A DNA stretch of 64,000 nt from Heliocidaris tuberculata (taxonomy: Eukaryota; Echinodermata; Echinoidea; Camarodonta; Echinometridae): positions 32,113,899 through 32,177,898 of the forward strand of contig CM046845.1 in NCBI GenBank assembly GCA_025618425.1, written 5' to 3'. Positions 32,832 to 43,861 of the stretch are shown piece by piece (within the stretch, counting starts at the first letter, position 1; each line of letters starts with the position of its first letter). The notes below the pieces were generated by a model. That model searched no databases. It saw nothing but the letters and a program-made list of their open reading frames with translations, and was not told where the DNA came from. A program made the position numbers and the translations under genes.

Positions 32832-32937
32832 TTGGCATCACCTGTGCCTGGGAGGGAAAAAGCAAACTGAATCACTGTAACCCTCCTGTGTCTCCTCCCA
32901 GTACAACCGATTGGGATGGACAGGTGTACCACTACAT
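32832..32937 (+). repeat. Dispersed repeat, about 105 bp, also at 46995-47102 inverted
   Basis: ggcatcacctgtgcctggga, gcaaactgaatcactgtaac and caggtgtaccactaca all recur as reverse complements at 46995-47102. It has no tRNA-like boxes, and the family is unknown. Confidence 0.75.
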
Positions 32938-33520
32938 ATTCCTATATTAACAGTAGGTTCATAGAGTGCAAAGGCATTTCTCATTTTCATTTTAAACTAA
33001 ATTAATTATTAATTAATATTACATAATAATTTTATTACAGAATTACATTGATATGTATAGAATTAAATGGTTGGCACTTGGCATACCATGAAAAATTGTG
33101 GATGAGGTTTAATCAGGTTAAACTTCAATCATTCACTTTCAAACGTACAGGCCAGTTATAGCTGTATAACATGCATTCTCCAATATTCCTTTTTTTCATT
33201 TGACATTCTTCTGCTATGAAAGTAAACTAAGACGTACGGTATGAAATGATTGATATTTTTTCCTATAATGAAAATTTAAATAATAATATTTATACTGCCA
33301 TGCTAATGTACTTGATAAATCACTGAACCTCAATTTTATGGACAACACATGAACAATAAAATGATGACCAATTCTATGCAAGTTTTGTGGAGTCTCCATT
33401 TAATCTTATTCATTTCGTATTTCTTTTAAAAAGATATCAGGAATAATAATGTATTTTTCAGTTGACACAAGAACAAATGGATGAAAGGTTGAGGACATAG
33501 GTTGAAGACATAGGTTGGGG

Positions 33521-33829
33521 TAACCTCGCTAGTCATAAGGACCACTATTCATAAGGACCACTTATTCATAAGGACTGCTATCCATAACGCGTGACTAAAT
33601 GAATAGCGGTTTTGGACGAATAGTGGTCCTGAAGAATAGTGAGTAAACCATAGACAAATTTCCTCGCTATTCATAAGGACATCCATTCATAAGGACCACT
33701 ATTCATAACTACTCATAAGGATCGCTATTCATAGCGTGTGTTAAATGAATAGCAGTTTTCTATGAAAAGCGGTTCTTATGAATAGCGGTTCTTATGAATA
33801 GCGAGCGGACCCGCAAAGGTTAACTCTTT
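33521..33829. mobile_element. Foldback built of CTATTCATAAGGACC units
   Basis: Many copies of attcataaggac and of its reverse, gtccttatgaat, fill about 300 bp, with ends cctcgctagtcataaggacc and cttatgaatagcgagcgg. It abuts the TTAA of the next MITE at 33830. Confidence 0.75.
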
Positions 33830-33833
33830 CGAG

Positions 33834-34229
33834 ACAATTGACTACATTTTGTGGTTTGACTCAATAACTTTTGATTCAGAGCTCTAAAAAATATACCAGA
33901 TGCATGAGTAGAAAGAGCAACAATTTCTGCATACACTATGTCCATTGTTGTTGCTTGACCGTATTGCATTTGATGCCAGGAATTTTAAAAACGAGAATAA
34001 GCTTTGAAATCCTTAAATTGGCAACATACTGAGAGGTACAAAATCATTGTTTTTACATTAAAACTGGCAATTTTTTCAACTTATCGACATATTTCCAACC
34101 ATGTATGTTGTTTTCGAAAGACATTACAACTTACTAGAACCATGTAGCACTAAAAGAAAAATATTATGTCCAATTTGAAGAAAAAAATGTGATCAATTTA
34201 GCCCTTAAATAATTCCTGTCATGAAAGGG
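33834..34229 (+). mobile_element. piggyBac-type MITE family B, copy 3
   Basis: Flanked by TTAA at 33830-33833 and 34230-34233. The first base of the end has drifted (ctctttcgagacaattgac). Confidence 0.87.
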
Positions 34230-34251
34230 TTAAAAAGATTGAGGACAAAAT

Positions 34252-34545
34252 GTTAAAAGATAAAGTTGAGCTCTGGTCATGCCATTTCATTGTGAAAGAA
34301 ACTGCCTCAAATTGGGAAAGGTTTGATCGTGTCTACAGTCTACATAAGAATTGGTGTATACTGTGAGGTTTGGGAATCATCAAAATGATAAAAAATTGAC
34401 CCAATTTCTTGTCATATTTTGAATATGAGGGCACTGGAAGAACAATCCTTTTCAGGGGATATTTCAAATATGTTCTTCCAAACGGACACAAAAGGAATGA
34501 GAAAGCTCACAAATTATTTTTCACCTATCCCAGAAGTCTACCTTC
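34252..34545 (+). mobile_element. MITE family A copy 2, diverged
   Basis: It begins ttaaaagataaagttgagct and keeps aaactgcctcaaattgggaaa, atactgtgaggtttgg and gaatgagaaagctcacaaat. It lacks some internal text of the other two copies. Confidence 0.65.
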
Positions 34546-35882
34546 ACTGCATGAGTTTAACTTGCAGCAATGATTTACACAAAGTATTATTTCATGCACA
34601 TTTACATGAAGGTAGGCATTTGCATGATACTTAAAGGTAATAAACAGTAGTGGTAGCAAAATGAAAGTTGGCATGAAACTGCTCAAATATAGTCTCATAT
34701 TGTTCGGCTTCAATAAAAAGATACATCAGTGAGATAATCTGGTATTCTATTCATGATTTCCGGTGATTTTCAGTAAAATAATTCAAATGATCGAATATCA
34801 ACGGTTACCTTATACCCTCGCTAAGGACCACCTACCCTGACGCTCCCGGCTCAACGGGGCATAGCAGTTCGCACACACTTGTTACACACACTGTTTTCAC
34901 ATCAAATTACAAGCGCGGTACCGCGCTTGTAATTCGATGTTTATTTTTTTGGACATTTTAGCCATTTCTAAACCATTTTTCTTCAAACAAATGTCACCTA
35001 TGTTCGAAATTAATCATTTCACAACAGTATATGTAATAATTTCCATTCCAGCTGACAAAGTAGTTAAATATCCAAAGCGCCACCTTTCCCACTACTGTAC
35101 GATACCTTTAAACTTCAGCAGTAGTAACATTACCATACTACAGTAGTTCGTTCAATCTGTTTTGGAGGGGGTTTCTGAGAGTAGAATAAACACCAATTAG
35201 AAAGGGCACATTTTCCTCATTCAACATCTCACTTTGTACAGTTGTTATTAAACATTGTTCATTGAACTTTATATACCCATAGAGCCAGATAATTAGCACC
35301 AACAATATCTAAAGCCCGTTTTATGTCACGTCCAGGGAAACAAGAGATGGACAGCTTACAGAACTCCTCACTGTTCCTTCATATGAGAGAGACTGCATAT
35401 TAATATATGATAAAATATATTTTAATATAACCAGAGCTCTGTAACATTAGCATTACATGCTCATCTGTTTAATTAAAATTAGTTAATAGACCGCTTCGGT
35501 AATGTATGCAAATTTTATACATACCTTTCAAACAAAGGTTGTTCTTGACAACCTGAAAGCTTGCCGGACATGGCAACAAGTAATGTATGCAAACTGGATT
35601 CCAAGCATTGAGGCTCATTTATAAAAAGCAGGTTAATGGAATAGCTCGTCACTAGGTGCTCAGAGAAGAAATGTGCATAAATTTGTATACATTACAGAAC
35701 CGGTCCATTATATCTTGTACCAAGATTTGGAATTTTTTAAAACTAACTAACTTCTATGTCCACTAAATTCATCTGTCTCTAAATTATTCTGATTGTACAT
35801 GTACCCATATCTGTGTACCCAGACACACTAAAACTTTGCACTTGTTAGGTTTGCACATGGCATTAATGATGTAATAGTAATA

Positions 35883-36059
35883 CAGTGGAAACTCAGTATA
35901 ACGAGGTCCTTGGGACCATCAAAATTACCTTGTAATAGCAGGAATCTCATTATATCAGGGTAAAAAAAATAATAGAATATAAAGAGCTGGGACCGGAATA
36001 TTACCTTGTTATATCAGGAATATTATTATATCAGATCTCTTGATACCGAGTTTCCACTG
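35883..36059. mobile_element. Tigger/pogo-type MITE
   Basis: The ends are cagtggaaactcagtataac and taccgagtttccactg, flanked by TA (35881-35882, 36060-36061). Its inside closely matches the copy at 48474-48638. It ends about 70 bp beyond the RPUSD2 stop codon. Confidence 0.88.
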
Positions 36060-36129
36060 TATATTACAAAATGACATGGCACTTGTGATGAGATAAGATG
36101 TTTCCAAGGCTTATTGATAGGATCTCCTG

Positions 36130-36210
36130 TTAAGAATACTTGGTACCTGTGCGTTCAAAGTGTTCTTGAGCCCAAACTGGCATAGGCGTGCTGAACTCAA
36201 AATCTGGTCC
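36130..36210 (-). CDS. RPUSD2: RPUSD2 exon 11 (terminal)
   Basis: 26 codons and a TAA stop, encoding GPDFEFSTPMPVWAQEHFER and TGTKYS. It matches the human ending GPGFEYVSPRPAWA. The previous exon ends exactly at a codon. Confidence 0.95.
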   Translation of the reverse strand, partial: GPDFEFSTPMPVWAQEHFERTGTKYS

Positions 36211-36447
36211 CTGCGTGATGAGAGAGAGAGAGATAGCAGAGTTAAATCAATTGTGCCAACTCTAGAAGAGATCGATTTAAAAAAAAAAAAAATGAATTTA
36301 TAACATTATCTAATGAAAAATAAATAATTGATGAAAGAACAAGAGTCACAATTTTTTTTTTTTTACTTGTTTAGTTTTTGGAATGAAATTTATAGCTTGC
36401 TAACAGAAAGAGAATTACAACTAGTATAAAAAACAGAGGTCTATTAG

Positions 36448-36486
<39 letters not shown>

Positions 36487-39400
36487 TACATGTATTCTGA
36501 CTAATTTCTTCCCTTAAAAATCTGTAAAATTTGGCCTCTGCAATACTTTCTACATTACCTCTATATATATTAGTTTATTACTACTAAATTATTTATTTAT
36601 ATTATTGATTTTCACAACCTGTTATAAAATCAACAATAATATGGCACTAAATAAAAGAAACAACTACTTGTAGTTGTCGGATATTAGCTCCTACTACATG
36701 ACATCACATAATAGATTAAGGAAACTGGAGTTGCACTTACTTTGTATGTGAGAGCATGGAGATAGATACACATATCCTCAGGTTCAGGGTCCGGCATAGG
36801 ATCACGACATTCCCGACAGAGAGCAACTGCCAGTTTGTCCGTCTTCTCATCAATCAACTTCTCTTCATCACAGGCACCTTTGGTACTCCCGAAACTGGAA
36901 GCTTTCTGCATTTCTGTACTCTCAACATCTTGGGCTTTCATCACAGCAACATCATCATCATCAACATCTTTATCCTCCTTTATAACATCACTGTTCTCTG
37001 ATGACATGTTCCTGCAAACTTCTTCTTTACTAGTCCTGGTTCCACAGTGTGAAGGTTCTGCCATTTTAGGATTGCCCGAGATTCTACTATTGACCATATC
37101 TGAACTGTTGTTCGCTTTGCAACCATTTCCAACATGACCTTCACCATCCCCATCACATGGACAAGCCTTGGTTAGTTCATCGGTGACACCTGTAGAACTC
37201 CTAAGGGGTGCTGGAGGATCATCAGACTGACTACACTCTGTACTCTCTGTTCTTGAATCATCAGTCAGCTTACTTTTGTCTTCAATTACAGTATCTTGTT
37301 CCATTTCCTCAGTAGTTCCACAGTTTGTTACGCTTGATACAGGCAGATCTGCCTGCTCACACTCATTTGTGCTTGGGCTGCAATTGCCTAATGTTCCAAC
37401 ATCTTTTGAAAGCATGACAGCATCTTTTGATGAGTTCTGTGAATCTGGCATGGAAGGTTCATCTTCAGGGGTAGCTTTGTCTATCAAAGTGTGGCTTGAA
37501 GTCTTGGGTTTGTTCAGGAGTGTCTGCAGTCGTGCCTTCTCTAAGGCAGAGTCTATCTCTATGTTATGCTGCTCTATCAAGTCCTTTAGAAGCTAGAGGA
37601 GCAGAAGAGAAGAAATGTTAAATAAAATGAAGATAACTGAATGTGGATGCAAAGCAAGATAATTGTATGGCACATGCTCCGGCGACAATTGCTCCGTGGT
37701 CAATATCCTGCACTAACTGAATCCTAAACTGACCTAACCCTAACCTTAAACTGAATCTAAAACCCAATTGCAACCCTCACCCTATATCTTTGAAGAAATA
37801 ATGTCCCGAAAAATTATCACCAGAGCATATGTCGGGGCACCATACAGAGACATGGATAAGATAGAGGTACAGGATATGAGAAGCGAAACTTAAAGTGAGA
37901 TAGAATTTGAGGCCGTCTCCATTCCCCAATAATCGTTACATTAATTAAGTTACATCATGTATCCTATGCAGAGGTATGTTTCCCCCCCCCCCCCCCACAC
38001 ACACATTTTCTGAAAATGGATAAATTATCCTCAGGTTTACAGACTCATCTGAAGAGGCCTGGGTTTACTACTTAACATCCACTGCACTCTCAAACTGTCC
38101 GTCATTAGTTACAGACAAGGAAATGGGAAACAGAACAATACAATTACCACTATCCTCTTTCCTAACAAATTTTGAGTGTTATTTTAGAGAGGATTCTTTG
38201 ATAACAGAGAAAGGTTGGTATTCAATTGGTTATAATTCTACTTCCCCTACCCCAAAGCAAATTCCAGATAGTGTTATTATAGAGAGAATCACTAATGATA
38301 GAGAATGATTACTCTTAAATAGTTTAATTCTAATTCTCCTACCCAAAGCTAAACCCAGACAGCGTTATTTTAGAGCAGATCATTAATGACAGAGTACGAT
38401 TAGTATTTAATGAGTTAATTCTCACCTGTTCATCAGAAAGTTCCTTGTAACCTCCCTTACCCCTCTCTCTACCCCAGACAGTATTATTATAGAGAGGATC
38501 ATTCATGATAGGGAAGCCCAGATACTGGAGATGTACACGGATCTGATGCATGCGACCAGTGTGTGGATAACCTGTACGTTGGAAAATTAAACAAAGAGAT
38601 ATTCTACTCATCATGATTCAGTCTGATTACATCTGATTAGTGACTATTGTGGTATTGTGGTTCATTCACTTGACTCTCCATCATAAGGTTGAGGGTTCAT
38701 ATCTCTGCCCAGTGAATATGCCCTTAGACAAGGCATTTTATCTACAGCTGTCCCTCTCCACCCAGGTTTCAAATGGGTACCTGGCAGGATTTATTCCTTG
38801 AAATGCACTGTGGACTAATAACTGGTGGTGGTGGTAAGGCTAGGATATTATTATCCCAATCCCTTTTGGAAGTGCATTGGGACGTTACATCATAATGTGA
38901 TATGCACTAGTGCTATACAGGAACGGTCTGTAATTATCATTATTATTATTTTTTACAAGGTTACTTTCATTTTCTTCCACAATGCATCCTTCCAGAGCAA
39001 AATGAATGATCTAGCCTGGGATCAAACCATTTCAGATCTTCATAGGAGTTTTCACTTTGCAGTGCTTGTTGGGTACCTCACCTCTTACCACACTACAACT
39101 GCCTTTTGATTTGTTACTTGAAAATAAAATTTAACTATAATATTTTTTATGTCAATCACTCACTTGCAACTACATTCTTTTTTTTTCTTTTGCTATACCT
39201 TGTCAAATTTCTAGCCAGAAGTTTGCCATTTTTTCAGGTTTCCTCCCTCTTACAAAAGAGAATGTATGTCAATACTTAGACAATTAATTTAGCATTACGA
39301 TAAATTCAGTGTATTATCAATACATATTATCTGTTTGGAGCCAGAAGGGCGTTAACTCTGGACAAAAGATGTGAGTCAATGCCTTTCTAGCTCCAAACAG

Positions 39401-42400
39401 AAAATATGTTCCTTGGGCCTGATCTTCCATATGCTATTACAGACAATGGGATGACACATACAGCAACTCACATATGACAATACTAGTTTCTCCATCATAG
39501 CTGAGTCTTTCAAATCTTGTCTTACAAGGTTTCCCATCTTCCTTCACTCTGCATACACCAATCTTGTGGGATACTATGAAGATTGGTTCTTCACAGTCAA
39601 TGGGAGCACTGTGAGGTGAAATGAGGGAGCAATGAATCTTACAGCTATAATCATTGAAACATTAAGTTTGTGAAAGTGACACTTAACCCTTTCAGGACAG
39701 GAATTATTTCAGGGCTAAATTGATCACATTTTGTTCTTCAAATTGGCAACAATAATATTTTTCTTTTAGTACTACAAGATTGTAATAAGGGGTAATGTCT
39801 TTGAAAACAATATACATGGTTAAAAGAATTGGCGAAAAGTTGAAAAAGTTGCCAATTTCGATAAAAAACAACGATTTTGAACCTCTCAATGTGTTGCCAA
39901 TTTAAGGATTTTAAATCTTATTCTCCTTTTTAAAATTCCTGGGATCAAACGCAATATTGTCATGTAACAAAAATGGACACAGTGTGTGCAGAAATTTTTG
40001 CTCTTTCTGCTCATGTATCTGGTATATTTTTCAGGGCTCTGAATCAGAAGTTATTGAGCCCAACCACAAAATGTGGTCAATTGTCTTGAAAGGGTTAATA
40101 GTCAATACACAAATCAATATAGAACACAATGTAAAGATACTAACAAGATAGAAGGACAAATAGAATGATAGGATGATGGTGAAATGCAAAGGTCTAAGCA
40201 AAGTCCATCTAAATCATAGAAGAGTTCATTCATAATTTGAACCCTAATATCAAATCTCCATGGAGCTTATCCTACAATATGAAGTTAAATCACTGGTATC
40301 AAATTTGTGAAATAATTGTTTCATTAGTAATGTTTTTTTTATTCAATACCATAACTTGTGGTAACTAGGAACAATAAAATAAATATATATTTATCTTCAT
40401 AAACCCCTATCAATTTTTAAATCTTATGATATTATTTTTTTAAATAATGCACACAATCTCAAAATTTCAAAATCATATGAAAATAGGGCTGGAATTGAAT
40501 CGAACTTAATATTGAATGACAAAATATATTTCAAATTTTGTGCATCTCTGATGCCACTTTAGACAATTAATCATTCTTCAGAAGCTTTCTAATGAATGAA
40601 AAACAAAATACTCTCACACTAGATTCCTTTTTGAAAATGACAACTTCCATTACAATTCCAAGACATCAAAACATAATATCTAGATGACATGCAACAGCAT
40701 CATTACTATCATCAGTATCATTAGAAACATTATTACCTTGGAAACTCTCCCTGGACTTTACACACATAAATCTTCTCTAGCTTTCTCTCTCTTACATAGG
40801 CATCTAGGCGATGAGACACCTCTAGTGTTCTGAAAGGACAAGAAAAATTCATATAAATCAATTGATCTAGTAAGAAAGATGCCATTTAAAAATCACTTTA
40901 CTTCCTTTGTTTAATTGTGAACTTGTTCAACACAGGACTAAAATAATCTACCGGTATACTTCTTGGAATAGAATTGAAAAGGCAAACAGTGATGAAAGGT
41001 TAATATGCATGAAACTCCCATATTCTTCAAAAAAGGATATATACATCATTATTTGCAAACCATTCATAATAATGACCATTCAAAATAGCAATGTGGCAAC
41101 ATGTATCATGATCCGATAGAGTACTTTCTGCATGATTGGTAATTTGGACAATGTTATCACCACTAGTGGAAAGGGGTAAAAGGTCAACTCAGGATCCATA
41201 ACATCATAGAAAAAAATTACTCCACAAACCTTGCAAAAAGAAGCAGTCCAGAAGTTAGTCTATCCAAACGGTGAATTGCTGAGATTTAATATAAAGATAG
41301 CCTAAGCATTAGGATGAAATATAAACATATATCACTTCAAAATGTGCAAACTTTTGACACAAAATGACAGTATATCTACTTTGAAAAGCTTTTAAAAATC
41401 TGATTACAATTAGATGGATGTGAGCTGTACGTGACAATGTTTTAAACTAAAAACACAAATCCCTTATTACCTCAAAGGGCCCCCAAAGGGAGACCAGATA
41501 ACAGTTTAGAGTGACAATATCAATCTACAACAGAAAGTTACCATTGTAAATCAGCAAAAATTTAAAAGATATCTTGACCACCTAGGTATAAGTCAACTTT
41601 TGGTTTTGGTGTGCAAATTTACTTGCAATTACCAGGGGTAAAAAACAAAGCCCTTTGAGTTCTACTGTTGCAACATCTCAATATCTTCTGTCAATACCTA
41701 ATTAAAAAAACAATCCAAAAAATGTTAAAATGTACTTACTATGAAGGCCTTTGAATCCATACTCCTTGCCAAGAATGAAGACTATTGTATTGTGTCTGTA
41801 CTTTCCGCATGGATGAACCTGTAATAATAATGAAAGATATATTAGATTCAAACTATGATTATTTGTCTAAGGAATCAAGTTCAAGGAAAAAAATATCTTT
41901 TTCAGCCTACACTGCATCTGATATTCAATTTTAATTTTTTAAACATGGCAGCCGCTGCAGAAGAAGGAAAGATTATGTTGTACAGGATCTAGAAACAGAA
42001 CTGTTCTTAAATGAGATTCAAGTTGTACATGATAAAAAAAAAATTGCTCTGATATCCGACAGTATGAATAGATGTCCCAAAACTCCCAATTCTTTTTTCA
42101 ATAAGATATGAAATTTGATTGCTACTTACAATCATCTATATTGTCATCAAAATGGGGGGATGTTAAAAAGTTGCAATACAGACTTTTTTGGGGGGTTTAT
42201 GGATCTAAAATAAACTCAAGGTGTGTCTGACAGAACCTATGTAGACTCTCATGCAATAAAAAAACTAACTAATGGCTTGTAAGCCCTTACTGGAATAGAA
42301 GATGGTTTATTGATGACGAGATAGTCTTCTGTCTCTGCAATGATATGGATTGGTTCTCCTGATACCGGTGGTTCATGTCTATGAACCTTAGATTGCATGA

Positions 42401-43827
42401 AATCATTGTTCTTCAAGATACGATCAGGTGATGCCATGCCCTTGTTCACTCTGATTAGTCCTTCACGTATCGCCGTCTCCTGATCGTGAGCAAAAAGAAA
42501 TGTGGAAAGGGAAATATGTGAATAGGGGTACATGATCAGTATAAATATTTTTAAAAAGCAGTACAGCTGTTAAGTCTTTAAATAACTTTTTATTTACAAG
42601 GAAATACTATGCACTCAATAGAAAAACAATGTGAAATTCAATAAATTATTTTTCTTATAAACTCAATAAATCAAGTCAATTAAAGACCATAAATGTATCA
42701 CCTGATCTTCTAAAATCTCCAATCATCTGACCTTTGCATCCATATATTGTCTCTAATTTCTCTTTGAATTCAAATTTCTCTGCTCTACTTAGTGCCTTTA
42801 AATCACAGGTTGTCAGACACAAGGTTTATATATATGTTTTATATATATTATATTATTCACAGGTTATATAAAAGACTTATGCTCCAGTAAATGGGCAACT
42901 TCTTTAGCAATCTGCATTTCTCAAGCCTATCTATAATGCTTAATGACGGCAATGGTGATAATGACTTTTAAAGAAGATGATGATCAGTGATAGAGATATG
43001 TGTAAAGATAATAATGGTGATAATGATGATAGTGATGGTGGTGGCAATGATAGAAGTTGATGGACGTTACCTAGCTTCAAACTCACATAGTATTCAGCAG
43101 ACTCCAGCCGAAACTCCTTTTTGAAGACATCTAGAAGTTTGCTGCCAAACCACCGTCCCTTGGCATGACATTCAAACTTATAAACATAGGGCTTGATCTT
43201 TCGCAATCCTAAAATGTACATTACAAAAATTAAGAAAAAATATCACTGTTGATTAACAATTTAATAACAGTTGAATTTATAGGATGCAAGCACCAAGGGA
43301 AGTACTTATGTTCTGAAGATTCTTGCATTAACATGAAATTCATGGGTTTGTCATTCAGCTTTCTTTCCCTTAAGAGGATTAATTATTTTACTTCCTTTAA
43401 AAATAGTATTTGAATTATTGTATTCAGCATTATACTTCTTATTTGCAGATACTGTTCACATTGGATCTTTATGAGCAACACAGTAGTAATTTTCTTTGAA
43501 AGTTTTCAGTAAAAAGCAGCAACAGGTATAAAATTAATAACTAATCCAGAGAGTCAGAGACACTTGATAGAAGGTGAGCAAATTACCTTTTTCAAAGTAG
43601 TACTCCACACTCTCAAACTGTTGCTCATGTGCAAACTTTTGAACCTTCTTGGGATGGTTCGAATTCTGAAATGAAATTAGGAAAAAAAAACAAGTACATG
43701 AACTAGAAACATATTTCAGATGTGCTAATTGCTAAAATGTACTCATATTAGAATACTGTCATGACTGCAGTGGCGGATCCAGGATTTCTTGAGGGAGGGG
43801 GCTCAATATTCACAAAATTTTCGGACA

Positions 43828-43861
<34 letters not shown>

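Larger units (their letters stand above)
27915..36129. other. Intergenic stretch between MATE and RPUSD2 (3' ends facing)
   Basis: No protein gene was recognised. It carries the presumed 3' UTR of the transporter, with AATAAA words near 28020 and 28419, a foldback at 28514-28815, three TTAA MITEs, family A copy 2, and a Tigger-type MITE at 35883. The stretch at 29100-30400 is plain AT-rich sequence. Confidence 0.6.

Noticed and set aside
36684..37580. The 298-codon frame as a separate gene
   Set aside because: It is exon 10 of RPUSD2; both borders have good splice sites in phase with neighbouring exons, and its first ATG is internal.
38641..38715. Possible tRNA gene
   Set aside because: The A and B boxes are degenerate, no full cloverleaf can be drawn, and a SINE body and tail follow directly.
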